Part shown: piece by piece, positions 18,915 through 28,710 of the stretch
Position numbering within the stretch: the first letter of the stretch is position 1
Layout of the letters: every line of letters starts with the position of its first letter
NCBI RefSeq assembly: GCF_029891735.1
Contig: NZ_JANQDH010000071.1
Coordinates: 1-36,954, forward strand
DNA length: 36,954 nucleotides
Reading direction: 5' to 3'
From: Chrysosporum bergii ANA360D
Lineage (GTDB): Bacteria; Cyanobacteriota; Cyanobacteriia; Cyanobacteriales; Nostocaceae
Position numbers and translations under genes: made by a program
The notes under the pieces: model-generated
Told to the model about the DNA's origin: nothing
Seen by the model: the letters and a program-made list of their open reading frames with translations, nothing else
Databases searched by the model: none

Positions 18915-21704
18915 TTAGACCATCTCAGAAGTTTGTACGGTAGGCTGAGGCTGAGGCTGGAACATAAACAGGGAGTAAACCACATCCCGGCGAATGTTAA
19001 CCATCATATCCAAGAACAATTCATAACCCTCGCTCTTGTACTCAATCAATGGATCTTTTTGTCCATAACCACGTAAACCTACAGATTCCCGCAAAGCATC
19101 CATTTGTTGCAGGTGTTCCCGCCATAAAGTATCAATGCGCTGCAAAATAAAGAACCTTTCAGCTTGTCGCATCAGCCCCGGTTGAATTTTGTCAATTTGT
19201 GCTTCTTTGAGGTCATAGGCAATTCTTACCTGTTCGTGGAGAAAAGCTTTAATCTCGCTAACTGTCATATCTTCTAACTGGCTGGCTTCCATATCCGCCA
19301 GCAGATAGACAAATTCTTTAACTTTATCTACCAACTTTTCTAATTCCCACTCTTCGGAGGGTAAATCTGGGTTGATGTAGAAATCAACGATTTCATCCAT
19401 CGTTTTTTCGGCGTATTTAATTACCTGTTCTTTCAAGTCCTGACCTTCCAACACTCGGCGACGTTCAGCATAGATGGCGCGACGCTGGTTATTCATTACC
19501 TCGTCGTACTCAAACACCTGTTTACGGATGTCGTAGTAGTAGGTTTCCACTTTTTTCTGTGCCCCTTCCAAGCTGCGGGTTAGCATCCCTGATTCAATGG
19601 GCATATCTTCCTCTACCTGGAAAGCACTCATTAACCCAGCAACGCGATCGCCTCCAAAAATTCGCAGCAAGTTATCCTCTAAACTGAGGAAAAACCGAGT
19701 TGAACCCGGGTCGCCTTGTCGGCCTGCTCGTCCCCGCAATTGGTTATCAATGCGCCGTGATTCGTGGCGTTCTGTACCAATTACGTGTAGACCCCCTAAG
19801 TCCACCACTTCATTATGTTCTCTTTCCGTGAACTGTTCGTATTCTTGCTTAATTCGGTTGTAAGCTTCCCGTAGTCTCTGAATTACAGAGTCCTTGGTGG
19901 GAGCTTTTTCTGCTGCTATGGCTACTTTGTCTTCTGCTTCTAGTTCCGGTAAGCTGCGTTCACCATACTCCCGCACAGCCACCTCCACAGCATCTTTGAG
20001 CAGCTTTTCAGTTTCTTGTGTTAATTGGGTGGGGAAAATTTCTGGTGATGCTCTCCAAGTTTTTACTTTTTTGCCCGGAACAAAACCCTGACCACCACCA
20101 TGTCCGCTCGGCAAGCCGGCTGGTCTTTGCACGCCAAAAATATCTTCATCTTCTGGCATGACAATTCTGGGCATAAAGTATTCCCGCAGCTTTAGACGTG
20201 CCATATATTCAGAGTTACCCCCCAGGATAATATCTGTACCCCTACCAGCCATATTGGTGGCAATAGTCACAGCACCCCTGCGTCCTGCCTGGGCGACAAT
20301 TTCCGCTTCTCGTTCCACGTTTTCTGGTCTGGCGTTGAGCAGTTCGTGGGGAATTTGCATTTCCTTGAGCAGTTGACTGAGATATTCTGATTTTTCTACA
20401 CTGGTGGTTCCCACTAGAACAGGCCTGCCATTTTGGTGCATTTCAGCACATTCTCCCGCGATCGCCCGCCATTTACCAGGCTCAGTTTTAAACACCATAT
20501 CCGGCAAGTCTTGGCGTTTTCTGGAGCGATTAGTGGGAATTACTGCCACTTCTAGTTTGTAGATTTTTTCAAATTCTGGTTCTTCAGTTTTTGCCGTTCC
20601 TGTCATCCCTCCCAGTTTGGGATATAGCAAGAACAGATTTTGATAGGTAATTGTGGCTAGAGTTTGGGTTTCTGGTTGAATCTCTACACGTTCTTTAGCT
20701 TCAATTGCCTGGTGTAGACCATCACTCCAACGCCGTCCGGGTAACACCCGTCCGGTAAATTCATCAACAATCACCACTTCCCCGTTACGGACAATGTAGT
20801 TAACATCCTTGAGGAAAAGTTCTTTAGCCTTAATGGCATTGAACATGAAATGCGCCCAAGGATCTTCCGGGTCAAATAAATCTGTCACACCCAAAAGATT
20901 TTCTGATTCTGCAAAGCCTTCATCAGTCAAAAGCACATTACGAGCCTTTTCATCTACCTCATAATGTTCCTCTTTTTGCAGTCTCAAGGCAATTTCCGCC
21001 GCTCGGAGATATTTCTCTGTAGGTCTTTCTACTTGCCCAGAAATAATTAATGGTGTCCGCGCCTCATCAACTAAAATCGAGTCTACCTCGTCAATCACAC
21101 AATAGTTAAACGGGCGTTGTACCACATCATCCATGGAAGTTGCCATATTGTCCCGCAGGTAGTCAAAGCCTACCTCACTGTTAGTGACATAGGTGATATC
21201 GCATTCATAGTTTTTCTTGCGTTCCGTGGGAGTCATCCTTGACTGAATTAGCCCCACACTCAGACCCATAAAGCGGTGTACCTGTCCCATCCATTCAGCA
21301 TCACGACGAGCTAAGTAATCGTTCACTGTGACTACGTGTACACCTTTACCAGTCAGAGCATTTAAATAACTCGGTAAGGTAGCAACTAGAGTTTTACCTT
21401 CTCCGGTTTTCATTTCTGCGATTTGTCCAGAGTGCAGGATCACGCCACCTAAAAGCTGGACATCAAAATGCCGCAACCCCAAGACTCGCCGTCCTGCTTC
21501 TCTGACCACGGCAAAAGCTTCTGGGAGAATATCATCCAGCGTTTCGCCTTTGGCCAGTCGCTGTTTAAATTCTCCTGTTTTGCCTTTTAACTCCTCATCA
21601 GAAAGGGCTTTAATGTCTTCTTCTAAGAGGTTAATTTCACTGATGTAAGGTTGGTATTTTTTTAGCTTACGAGCGTTGGGGTCGCCCAACAAAAGTTTTA
21701 GCAT
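18915..21704 (-). CDS. secA: Preprotein translocase ATPase SecA
   Basis: SecA drives export of unfolded preproteins through SecYEG at the plasma and thylakoid membranes by ATP hydrolysis. The 929-residue protein shows Walker [14 protein letters not shown] (GEGKT 101-105), [35 protein letters not shown] (DEVD 205-208), the second nucleotide-binding domain with [14 protein letters not shown] and [17 protein letters not shown], and the helical scaffold with [20 protein letters not shown]. The C-terminus ends in a short Gln/Pro tail with no cysteine zinc motif, as is normal in cyanobacteria and chloroplasts. It begins at ATG 21704 and terminates at a clear intrinsic terminator. Essential housekeeping gene, intact. 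Confidence 0.98.
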   Translation of the reverse strand: MLKLLLGDPNARKLKKYQPYISEINLLEEDIKALSDEELKGKTGEFKQRLAKGETLDDILPEAFAVVREAGRRVLGLRHFDVQLLGGVILHSGQIAEMKTGEGKTLVATLPSYLNALTGKGVHVVTVNDYLARRDAEWMGQVHRFMGLSVGLIQSRMTPTERKKNYECDITYVTNSEVGFDYLRDNMATSMDDVVQRPFNYCVIDEVDSILVDEARTPLIISGQVERPTEKYLRAAEIALRLQKEEHYEVDEKARNVLLTDEGFAESENLLGVTDLFDPEDPWAHFMFNAIKAKELFLKDVNYIVRNGEVVIVDEFTGRVLPGRRWSDGLHQAIEAKERVEIQPETQTLATITYQNLFLLYPKLGGMTGTAKTEEPEFEKIYKLEVAVIPTNRSRKRQDLPDMVFKTEPGKWRAIAGECAEMHQNGRPVLVGTTSVEKSEYLSQLLKEMQIPHELLNARPENVEREAEIVAQAGRRGAVTIATNMAGRGTDIILGGNSEYMARLKLREYFMPRIVMPEDEDIFGVQRPAGLPSGHGGGQGFVPGKKVKTWRASPEIFPTQLTQETEKLLKDAVEVAVREYGERSLPELEAEDKVAIAAEKAPTKDSVIQRLREAYNRIKQEYEQFTEREHNEVVDLGGLHVIGTERHESRRIDNQLRGRAGRQGDPGSTRFFLSLEDNLLRIFGGDRVAGLMSAFQVEEDMPIESGMLTRSLEGAQKKVETYYYDIRKQVFEYDEVMNNQRRAIYAERRRVLEGQDLKEQVIKYAEKTMDEIVDFYINPDLPSEEWELEKLVDKVKEFVYLLADMEASQLEDMTVSEIKAFLHEQVRIAYDLKEAQIDKIQPGLMRQAERFFILQRIDTLWREHLQQMDALRESVGLRGYGQKDPLIEYKSEGYELFLDMMVNIRRDVVYSLFMFQPQPQPTVQTSEMV

Positions 21705-22112
21705 GGCAGATTATGGAACTAAATCAAGGGGTACGGACTTTAAAGTTTTTGTATTGATTATAAGAATTTAACCCTATCCAGCCATTGAGGTTGTGCATGG
21801 GTAGAAAATCACAATTAACTCAAAAACAGGAAAAACTAGATCCAATTTGGGTTTTATTTCTCAGTTTAAATCTCAATCTAATATAATAGTATCATTTTGC
21901 CCCCAACTGAGTCACATAATAACGACTATTGTAGAAACTTTGGCTTGGCGATGTTAAATTACGGGCTAATCCACAGTTTAACAGCGAAAATTGCCGATTT
22001 ATCCGCACTTAGTCGGCGAAAACTATACTCCTCGCGCCGGGGTGACAACTCACACAGCTGCTGATTTTAACAGGACGGGGTAAATCAACCTTTCGCTCAG
22101 GGATATTTGTTT
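21705..22112. other. Gene-free spacer between moxR and secA
   Basis: This 408-base interval follows the moxR stop and precedes the secA start, both on the minus strand, so it should contain the secA promoter and leader. It is A+T-rich near secA (21840-21900) and G+C-richer at 21950-22085. A small GCCGA...TCGGC inverted repeat lies near 21990-22015. I saw no gene, RNA or mobile element that I could support. Confidence 0.5.
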
Positions 22113-23021
22113 TTAAAGAATAGGAACTGATCTTAATAATCTTTCCATGATAGTTCTAGCATTGCGTCCTCCCCTGGGAATGAGACGATGGCAGAGAACG
22201 TGAGGGGCAATAAATTTGACATCATCGGGAATAGCATAATCACGCCCTAAGAGAAATGCTAGGGCTTGGGTGGCTTTTTGTAATGCCAGAGTACCGCGCG
22301 GACTGACACCCAAAGTGATGTCTTCATCCTGCCTGGTTGAGCGTACGAGTTCTAGAATGTATTGTTGTAAAGAAGTTTCTACTCTTACTTGAAAACAAAT
22401 TTTACGCAGTTGAGCCACATCTGCCAGGGTCAGACAAGGTTGTAAATCAGTAACACTCACTCCTTGTTGCAGGTTTTGTAGCATCTCTAGTTCTTCTGTT
22501 GCTTCAGGATAGCCCAAACTCAATGACAACATAAACCGATCCATCTGGGCTTCTGGCAAGGGAAAAGTGCCTTGGTATTCTATGGGATTCTGGGTGGCAA
22601 TGACAAAGAAGGGCTGAGGAACGGCACGAGAAACACCATCAACTGTGACTTGATGCTCTTCCATCACTTCCAGCAAAGCCGACTGGGTGCGGGCTGTGGC
22701 GCGGTTGATTTCATCGGCTAACAAGATGTTGGCAAATACTGGACCTGGTAGGAAGGTAAATTCACCGCTTTTGGGGTTCCAAATGTTAGTACCAGTAATA
22801 TCTGTTGGTAGTAAATCGGGGGTACATTGTAACCGTTGAAACTTGCCATCTAGCGAACGGGCTAGAGATTTAGCCAGGAGGGTTTTGCCCACACCAGGGA
22901 CATCTTCTAGTAGAGCATGACCACCCGCTAACAGGGCGACTAATACTAAGCGGATGGCTTCATTTTTGCCCACGATGGTTTGAGCCAGATTTTGGGTGAG
23001 GGTGTCAATTTTCTCTCTCAT
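22113..23021 (-). CDS. MoxR-family AAA+ ATPase
   Basis: MoxR ATPases act as chaperones for assembly or metal insertion, often with von Willebrand factor A proteins. The 302-residue protein has the complete core: GKNEAIRLVLVALLAGGHAL, Walker A GVGKTLLAKS (43-52), TPDLLPTDITG, Walker B ILLADEINRA (99-108), LLEVMEEHQVTVDG, sensor 1 IATQNPIEYQGTFPLPEAQM and the C-terminal lid with GVSPRGTLALQKA. All catalytic residues are present. It lies 110 bases downstream of ribF on the same strand. The usual DUF58 and VWA partners are not adjacent in this window, so the client is unknown. Confidence 0.93.
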   Translation of the reverse strand: MREKIDTLTQNLAQTIVGKNEAIRLVLVALLAGGHALLEDVPGVGKTLLAKSLARSLDGKFQRLQCTPDLLPTDITGTNIWNPKSGEFTFLPGPVFANILLADEINRATARTQSALLEVMEEHQVTVDGVSRAVPQPFFVIATQNPIEYQGTFPLPEAQMDRFMLSLSLGYPEATEELEMLQNLQQGVSVTDLQPCLTLADVAQLRKICFQVRVETSLQQYILELVRSTRQDEDITLGVSPRGTLALQKATQALAFLLGRDYAIPDDVKFIAPHVLCHRLIPRGGRNARTIMERLLRSVPIL

Positions 23022-23130
23022 GCACTACAAAGAGGTTGGTAAAAGGGCAAGAAATTGGAGTGGAGAAATCAATTATGCTAGATTCTCCATTCCTTTACTA
23101 TGTAGAGTATTCCCATTTAGCTATGAAAAC

Positions 23131-24159
23131 TCAGCACTTAGGGCGCAAAACTTCTCTAGCAATGTCACAGTCAAGTTGAATTTGTGTTTTTAGGTGTTCT
23201 AGACAAGGAAATTTTTGTTCGGCTCGCAAAAATTCCACCAGCTGCACGGCTAGTTTTTTGCCATATAAATCACTGCACCAGTCGAATAGATGGACTTCTA
23301 CAGATAATTTGCTACCATTGACAGTGGGGCGATTACCTATATTCATTACACCCAGGTTTTGATGTGGTGTGGTTACATCTGGTGTCTCGCTGACAATGGC
23401 AGCACGGACAGCATAAACACCATAGCGGGGAATGAATTTGTTTTGTGGTAGTTGCAGATTGGCGGTGGGAAAACCAATGGTTCTGCCCATTTTTTCACCT
23501 TGAACAACCGTACCAATGAGGGTATAAGGTCTTCCCAGTAATAGGTTAGCGTTTTTTACTTCGCCACTTTCTAAATAGTGACGGATCAGTGAGGTGCTAA
23601 TGGGGGTCTCCTGGGTGGGAGCATGGTCTGTATAGGTTTGTAAGGAAACGATGGTAACGGGGATGTGGTATTTGGCGGCTAGTAATTGCAAGTCTTTGGC
23701 AGTACCACGACGCTGTTTGCCAAAACAAAAATCTTGCCCAACACTAATGCGCCGACATTGGAGTTGTTTGACCAAAATCTGCTCAACAAAATCTTGGGGA
23801 GATAAAGCAGATAGTTCTTTGTCAAAGGGTAGTAGTACCAGTTGTTCTACCCCTAGCGATCGCAATTGTTGGACTTTTTCATCCAGTGGTGTTAATAATG
23901 GCCGTGGTTGACCTGTAAAAAATTCCAGTGGATGGGGATTAAAGGTGACAACTGTCGAGTATGTCTGTTCTGGTGGTTGGGTTGGTTGGGTGGGAGAGGA
24001 TGTTGGTGTATTCTCCTGCTCTTTTCTTCTTGTCTGCTCTAATGCTGGCGGCAAAATTGGTTGAATAACTTTGTGATGACCAAGATGCACACCATCAAAT
24101 TTACCAAGAGCCACAGCAGTTGGCTTGAGAGTCAATTCTGTTGAAGAAGCAACCCACAT
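23131..24159 (-). CDS. ribF: Bifunctional riboflavin kinase / FAD synthetase (RibF)
   Basis: It converts riboflavin to FMN and then FAD. The N-terminal FAD synthetase (nucleotidyl-transferase) part has AVALGKFDGVHLGHHKVI, VVTFNPHPLEFF, VGQDFCFGKQRRGT and ISTSLIRHYL. The C-terminal kinase has RTIGFPTANLQLP, PRYGVYAVRA, GVMNIGNRPTV and EVHLFDWCSDLYG. Both catalytic sets are intact. I chose ATG 24159 (342 residues); the frame extends 10 codons to a GTG at 24189 that lacks a ribosome-binding site. An unusual Pro/Thr/Gln-rich insert of about 25 residues (EQENTPTSSPTQPTQPPEQ) lies between HxGH and the next strand. The 230-base upstream region has hairpins but does not match an FMN riboswitch. Confidence 0.95.
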   Translation of the reverse strand: MWVASSTELTLKPTAVALGKFDGVHLGHHKVIQPILPPALEQTRRKEQENTPTSSPTQPTQPPEQTYSTVVTFNPHPLEFFTGQPRPLLTPLDEKVQQLRSLGVEQLVLLPFDKELSALSPQDFVEQILVKQLQCRRISVGQDFCFGKQRRGTAKDLQLLAAKYHIPVTIVSLQTYTDHAPTQETPISTSLIRHYLESGEVKNANLLLGRPYTLIGTVVQGEKMGRTIGFPTANLQLPQNKFIPRYGVYAVRAAIVSETPDVTTPHQNLGVMNIGNRPTVNGSKLSVEVHLFDWCSDLYGKKLAVQLVEFLRAEQKFPCLEHLKTQIQLDCDIAREVLRPKC

Positions 24160-24189
24160 AGAACGTCCATTTTTAGACAAATTTAGCAC

Positions 24190-24419
24190 GTGGATTCTGG
24201 GATTTTAGGTTTATTTAGCCATCAGCCACAAGCTACCTGAGATTCAGCCGCCCAGAGTAAAAGCTCTCTCTGTTTCACCTACTTTGGTAAAATTTCGGTT
24301 GCAGAACCCACCGGGCTGATCTTCCACTGGTTGTGGGTTTCTCATCAGGTGAGCAATGGCGATAATAGCTCTTGATCACCAATCTAATCTAAAATCTACA
24401 ATTGCTTCGACTACCAATT
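24190..24419 (-). other. Structured spacer upstream of ribF
   Basis: On the minus strand AACCCAC (24333-24339) can pair with GTGGGTT (24305-24311), enclosing about 21 bases, and further on CAGAG pairs with CTCTG around 24255-24270. There is no open frame of note. It might be a long 5' leader or a small RNA. It lacks the conserved bases of an FMN riboswitch, so no RNA family is assigned. Confidence 0.3.
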
Positions 24420-25349
24420 TCACCCAGATAAATTGTTGGTAGGAAAAGATTCTGATAATGGTATTGAGGTGGAAACTTGAAGAACCATTCCTTCTTTGGC
24501 CATGATTGCACCGCTAAATTCCTGAGATGCTTGTTTTCCTACACGATCTAAAAAATCGTCGTTGTGGTTAGGATCATGGTGATAAATCACCAGGTTTTTT
24601 ACATTAGCGGCCTTGGCTACTCTTACCGCTTCTTGCCAGGTAGAATGTCCCCAGCCGATTTTGGGGGATTTTGGCGAATGGTATTCTTCATCGGTGTAAG
24701 TGGAATCGTAAATTAAAATATCGGCATTTTGGGACAGTTCCACAACATTATGATCCAATCTATCAGGAAAATGTTCTGTATCTGTTAAGTAAACAGCAGC
24801 ACCACCCCCCCAATTAACTCGGTATCCCACCGATTCCCCTGGATGATTGAGCGCTGCTGTATCTATGATAATATCATCAATATGTAGGCTTTTTCCGGGT
24901 TTAACGTCGTGGAACTTCAGATTTGCCTGCATGATTTGTAGGGGTACTGGAAAATTGGGATGTAGCATCTGGTCATTAAGACGCTGTTCTATAGTGGAAC
25001 CATCAGGGGCGATCGCACCATAAATATCAAATTTATTTCCCTGGACAAATCCTGGCACAAAGAAGGGAAATCCTTGGATGTGATCCCAGTGGGAGTGGGT
25101 GAAAAATAGATGACCTTCTATTGGCATTTGGGACAATAAAGATTGTCCTAGAACATGGAGTCCTGTACCACCATCAAAAATCAAGCGTTTACCCCCCACT
25201 TGCATCTCAACGCAGGGGGTGTTACCGCCATAACGAAGAGTGTGTGGGCCTGGACTGGGGATGCTGCCGCGAACGCCCCAAAATTTTACGGTAAATTGAT
25301 TCTCTATCCTGGACATGAGTGTTGCTGGCTGGATTGAGCGGGCGATCAT
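24420..25349 (-). CDS. Metallo-beta-lactamase-fold hydrolase, PhnP/phosphodiesterase-like
   Basis: This soluble MBL-fold enzyme has 309 residues. Its opening FTVKFWGVRGSIPSPG and RYGGNTPCVEM are typical of the cyclic-phosphodiesterase-like MBL group. The di-metal site is complete: THSHWDH (84-90), the NHPGES histidine (H169), LTD (D190) and YHHDPNH near 256-262. GWGHSTW at 232-238 is also conserved in the group. The substrate is unknown; relatives hydrolyse phosphodiesters. The start could equally be the internal ATG at 25316, giving a protein that starts MSRIENQF. It is likely transcribed alone; about 100 bases separate it from surE, which lies downstream on the same strand reading left. Confidence 0.88.
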   Translation of the reverse strand: MIARSIQPATLMSRIENQFTVKFWGVRGSIPSPGPHTLRYGGNTPCVEMQVGGKRLIFDGGTGLHVLGQSLLSQMPIEGHLFFTHSHWDHIQGFPFFVPGFVQGNKFDIYGAIAPDGSTIEQRLNDQMLHPNFPVPLQIMQANLKFHDVKPGKSLHIDDIIIDTAALNHPGESVGYRVNWGGGAAVYLTDTEHFPDRLDHNVVELSQNADILIYDSTYTDEEYHSPKSPKIGWGHSTWQEAVRVAKAANVKNLVIYHHDPNHNDDFLDRVGKQASQEFSGAIMAKEGMVLQVSTSIPLSESFPTNNLSG

Positions 25350-25446
25350 TTAAATCATAGTTGTTTTATTTAGTTTATGCTTTTTCAATCTATTTGGTTG
25401 AGGAGGATTACTTGGTCAATTAGCCTTTTTATGTATTTAAACCACC

Positions 25447-26244
25447 TCAAGGAAGGTGAAATTCCCATTGAGATAATTTATCCAATCCCGTGGCATAGGT
25501 GAGATTATATTGTAATGGTGTAATGCTGATGTATTTATTACGGATAACGTGTACATCAATAGGTACTGTTTCCGGTAAATTTAAACCTGATGGGGGTTCC
25601 ACATCTTCTAAAACTTCTCCGGTTAACCAGTAGTATACTTTACCTCTAGGATCAACGCGCTTGTCAAAAACATCAATGTAACGCCGCACTCCTTGACGGG
25701 TAAAAGTCACCCCGGCAATTTCTTCCCACTTGACAGCAGGAACGTTCACATTCAGCAACATCAACTCTGGTAGGGGATTTATGGCTATTTTCTCCACCAG
25801 ACTTTGAGCAAATTTAGCCGCAGGTTGAAAATCTTTGCTGGTGTGGCTGGTAAGACTGAAGGCTATACTGGGAATCCCCTCCATTACACCTTCCATGGCT
25901 GCCGAAACAGTGCCAGAATAAAGAATTTCTGTCCCCAGGTTTGCGCCTTGATTAATGCCAGATAACACTAAGTCAGGGGGGGATTTTAGCAAAGCCCACA
26001 GCGCCAGTTTTACGCAGTCTGAGGGGGTACCATCACAAGCCCAGGCATTAACCGCAGGATGAAAAACAGATTCGATCACTTCAGCGCGAATGGGGTGGTG
26101 CATGGTTAAACCATGTCCGGTTGCCGATCGCTCTCGGTCTGGACAAACTACTGTGACATCATGGCCTGCTTCTGCCAAGCAGTCGGCTAAGGTACGAACA
26201 CCCAAGGCGGAAATCCCGTCATCATTACTAATAAGTAATTTCAT
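25447..26244 (-). CDS. surE: 5'/3'-nucleotidase SurE
   Basis: SurE is a metal-dependent nucleoside monophosphate phosphatase linked to stationary-phase survival and nucleotide pool control. The 265-residue length is normal. [16 protein letters not shown] gives the metal ligands D8 and D9, [13 protein letters not shown] contains S40 and [10 protein letters not shown] contains N98, completing the active site. [11 protein letters not shown] and [11 protein letters not shown] are also family blocks. It is divergent from pheS across 178 bases that contain a hairpin followed by six Ts and a heptamer repeat. Confidence 0.96.
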   Translation of the reverse strand: MKLLISNDDGISALGVRTLADCLAEAGHDVTVVCPDRERSATGHGLTMHHPIRAEVIESVFHPAVNAWACDGTPSDCVKLALWALLKSPPDLVLSGINQGANLGTEILYSGTVSAAMEGVMEGIPSIAFSLTSHTSKDFQPAAKFAQSLVEKIAINPLPELMLLNVNVPAVKWEEIAGVTFTRQGVRRYIDVFDKRVDPRGKVYYWLTGEVLEDVEPPSGLNLPETVPIDVHVIRNKYISITPLQYNLTYATGLDKLSQWEFHLP

Positions 26245-26305
26245 TGAGCAGTGGTTATGGGTAATTTTTGATGAAATGAGTTAACTGTTAATATTAAGGT
26301 ATTTT

Positions 26306-26337
26306 CAACCAACCCATAAACTCTGGTTGGGTTTTTT
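26306..26337 (+). terminator. Terminator-like hairpin in the surE-pheS divergent spacer
   Basis: CCAACC (26309-26314) pairs with GGTTGG (26325-26330), followed by G and six Ts (26332-26337) on the plus strand. No gene ends upstream on this strand, and pheS starts 86 bases downstream. It could therefore act as an attenuator in the pheS leader, or end an unannotated short RNA. No leader peptide was recognised. Confidence 0.5.
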
Positions 26338-26392
26338 CCTTGGGCTGAAATTAAAGTGATTGGTTAGCAGTCCAAAGTCGTAGACTAATAAG

Positions 26393-26427
26393 CAATGATT
26401 CATGATCAATGACCAATAACCAATGAC
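26393..26427 (+). repeat. Heptanucleotide STRR array overlapping the pheS start codon
   Basis: Five consecutive 7-base units read CAATGAT, TCATGAT, CAATGAC, CAATAAC and CAATGAC. The last unit contains the pheS ATG (26423-26425), so the array fills the ribosome-binding region and there is no Shine-Dalgarno there. Confidence 0.7.
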
Positions 26428-27415
26428 TACCAATTTAGAGGATCAACTTTTAGCACTCCGGCAGGAAGGAGAACAAGCGATCGCATCTGCCGATACCCTA
26501 GAACGTCTAGAAGAACTCAGAATTAGTTATCTGGGTAAAAAAGGGCAATTGGGGGCGTTATTGCGAAGTATGGGACAAATGAGTGCGGAGGAAAGACCGA
26601 AAATTGGGGCGATGGCCAACATAGTCAAGGAATCCCTACAAGAGAGTTTAGATAAACAACGTACTGCCCTAGAATCTGCCAAAATTCAGGCACAACTAAA
26701 GGCGGAAACTCTGGATGTGACTATGCCAGGCATCTACCGCCCTCAAGGTCGGATTCATCCCCTCAATGGTATTATTGACCGGGCGCTGGATATTTTTGTA
26801 GGACTGGGCTACACTGTAGCCGAGGGGCCAGAGATGGAAACAGATTATTATAATTTTGAAGCTCTCAATACTCCCCCTGATCATCCCGCCCGTGATATGC
26901 AGGACACCTTTTACCTGCCAGACGGCAATCTTCTCCGTACTCACACATCATCAGTACAAATTCGCTACATGGAAAAAGAGGAACCACCCATTAGGGTTGT
27001 TGCGCCGGGGCGAGTTTATCGGCGAGATAATGTAGATGCCACTCACTCGGCAGTTTTCCATCAGATTGAACTTTTAGCCGTAGATGAAGGTCTCACTTTT
27101 ACAGACCTTAAAGGTACTGTTAAGGTATTTTTACAAAGTATATTTGGTGACTTACCTATTCGTTTCCGTGCTAGTTATTTCCCATTTACAGAACCTTCGG
27201 CTGAAGTGGACTTACAATGGAATGGGCGCTGGTTAGAGGTCATGGGCTGCGGTATGGTAGACCCCAATGTACTCAAGTCTGTAGGTTATGACCCAGAAAT
27301 TTATACTGGCTTTGCTGCTGGTTTTGGTGTAGAACGTTTTGCCATGGTGTTACATCAAATCGACGATATCCGCCGCTTGTACGCTAGTGATTTACGCTTT
27401 TTACATCAGTTTTAA
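26423..27415 (+). CDS. pheS: Phenylalanine-tRNA ligase alpha subunit (PheS)
   Basis: PheS is the catalytic subunit of the alpha2-beta2 phenylalanyl-tRNA synthetase, a class II enzyme. The 330-residue protein has the N-terminal coiled coil (about 1-90) that contacts tRNA, with [12 protein letters not shown]. The catalytic core follows: [20 protein letters not shown] (motif 1), [62 protein letters not shown] (shown as motif 2, about 196-216) and [18 protein letters not shown] (motif 3). The ATG lies within a heptamer repeat. pheT is not adjacent, which is common in cyanobacteria. A hairpin 60 bases after the stop may be its terminator. Confidence 0.97.
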   Translation: MTTNLEDQLLALRQEGEQAIASADTLERLEELRISYLGKKGQLGALLRSMGQMSAEERPKIGAMANIVKESLQESLDKQRTALESAKIQAQLKAETLDVTMPGIYRPQGRIHPLNGIIDRALDIFVGLGYTVAEGPEMETDYYNFEALNTPPDHPARDMQDTFYLPDGNLLRTHTSSVQIRYMEKEEPPIRVVAPGRVYRRDNVDATHSAVFHQIELLAVDEGLTFTDLKGTVKVFLQSIFGDLPIRFRASYFPFTEPSAEVDLQWNGRWLEVMGCGMVDPNVLKSVGYDPEIYTGFAAGFGVERFAMVLHQIDDIRRLYASDLRFLHQF

Positions 27416-27478
27416 TTTATTTTGGTTGGCAATAAGTGACCGATTGTCTCCGAACTCTAACTTGGAGATTCTACTGAA

Positions 27479-27500
27479 AAAGCCTGCTTATGCAGGCTTT
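27479..27500 (+). terminator. Probable pheS terminator hairpin
   Basis: AAAGCCTGC and GCAGGCTTT form a perfect 9-bp stem around a TTAT loop, 63 bases after the pheS stop. The run of Ts is only the three closing the stem, so termination strength is uncertain. Confidence 0.6.
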
Positions 27501-27606
27501 CGAGATTATTGAGATTTTAGGCTGAATTTTAAGTTCAATAGCCAAAATCATTGGTCAGGTATTACTAAAAAAATCGCAATATTCAACAAAATTGGAGCAT
27601 CACAAT

Positions 27607-28710
27607 ATGGGACTTCAGGAAGAAATCGACAAAATGAGGCAAGAAATTCGCGCTGATGGCTATTCCATGTCTATAGGAGAATGGATCAGTTTATATGAAA
27701 ACTCAGAAATTGATATACATCCTGAGTTTCAAAGATTTTTTCGTTGGACTAATATTCAAAAAACTAGGTTAATTGAATCAATTTTATTAGGTATTCCCAT
27801 TCCACCAATTTTTGTCTCTCAACGTGAAGATGGAGTTTGGGACGTAGTAGATGGTCTTCAAAGACTGTCTACAATATATGAACTTGTAGGAAAGCTGAAA
27901 AACGACAAACAAGAGTTATTACCTCCATTAACTCTTGAAAAAACTAAATATTTACCTGATTTAGAGGGTAAGAAATGGGATGACCCCGGTTCACAAAATT
28001 CTTTGACCACAAGTCAACGTCTTTTAATTAAAAGGGCTAAAATTGATGTGAATATTCTTTTAAAAGAAAGTGACGCAATAGCAAAATATGAGTTGTTTCA
28101 AAGATTAAATACAGGGGGTTCAGTAGCCACACCACAAGAAGTAAGAAACTGTATCTTAGTCATGTCTAATCGGGAAATGTTTCATTGGATGCAACAATTA
28201 AGCCAGAAGGAAATGTTTACAGAATGTATAGCTCTTAGTGACAGACCGATTGAACAACAATATGACATGGAGTTACTGCTCAGATTTTTAGTATTTCGCA
28301 CTCTTGAAGAAACAGAAATGAGAAAAATTGGTAATGATTTAAGTGGTTTTTTAACGGATAAAATGATAGAAATGGCTGAAAATAAAAACTTCAATTATGA
28401 TGAAGAAGAAACTGCATTTAATCAAACGTTTCATATTTTGTATGAACAAATGGGCAGTGATAGTTTTCGTAGATATTCTCCAGCTAAAGATAAATTCTTA
28501 GGTGGTTTCTTAGTATCTGCCTATGAAGTAATTGCTTTAGGAATTGGTTACAACTATAAAAATTTATCTAGCTCAAATATTGATGTAAGAGAGAAAGTAA
28601 AACAAATTTGGTTAAGTCCTGAATATACGAACTCGTCAGGATCTGGTACTACTGCACAGAGGAGAGTACCAAAATTAGTACCCTTTGGTCGTCAGATGTT
28701 CCAGTCATGA
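27607..28710 (+). CDS. DUF262-domain protein (GmrS/ParB-like NTPase/nuclease fold), first gene of a two-gene module
   Basis: The 367-residue protein has the DUF262 opening: SMSIGEWISLYENSEIDIHP, then EFQRFFRWT, KTRLIESILLGIPIPPIFV and VVDGLQRLSTIYELV. The DGxQRL block is the hallmark of DUF262 and resembles the ParB/Srx nucleotide-binding fold. The C-terminal half (KLGGF-like FLGGFLVSAYEVIALGIG) is helical, with no HNH (DUF1524) motif seen, so it is not a full GmrSD. ATG 27607 is preceded by GGAG at 9-base spacing; the TTG at 27592 is unlikely. Its stop overlaps the next ATG as ATGA. The A+T-rich base use differs from pheS and leuA, suggesting transfer. A defence or toxin-related role is inference. 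Confidence 0.88.
   Translation: MGLQEEIDKMRQEIRADGYSMSIGEWISLYENSEIDIHPEFQRFFRWTNIQKTRLIESILLGIPIPPIFVSQREDGVWDVVDGLQRLSTIYELVGKLKNDKQELLPPLTLEKTKYLPDLEGKKWDDPGSQNSLTTSQRLLIKRAKIDVNILLKESDAIAKYELFQRLNTGGSVATPQEVRNCILVMSNREMFHWMQQLSQKEMFTECIALSDRPIEQQYDMELLLRFLVFRTLEETEMRKIGNDLSGFLTDKMIEMAENKNFNYDEEETAFNQTFHILYEQMGSDSFRRYSPAKDKFLGGFLVSAYEVIALGIGYNYKNLSSSNIDVREKVKQIWLSPEYTNSSGSGTTAQRRVPKLVPFGRQMFQS

Noticed and set aside
21990-22090. CVSCH (CxxCH) heme-binding string after moxR as a cytochrome fragment
   Set aside because: The frame has no start codon, stops 11 residues later and shows no other cytochrome feature.
24190-24419. FMN riboswitch upstream of ribF
   Set aside because: The conserved core bases of that riboswitch are not seen; only generic hairpins are present.
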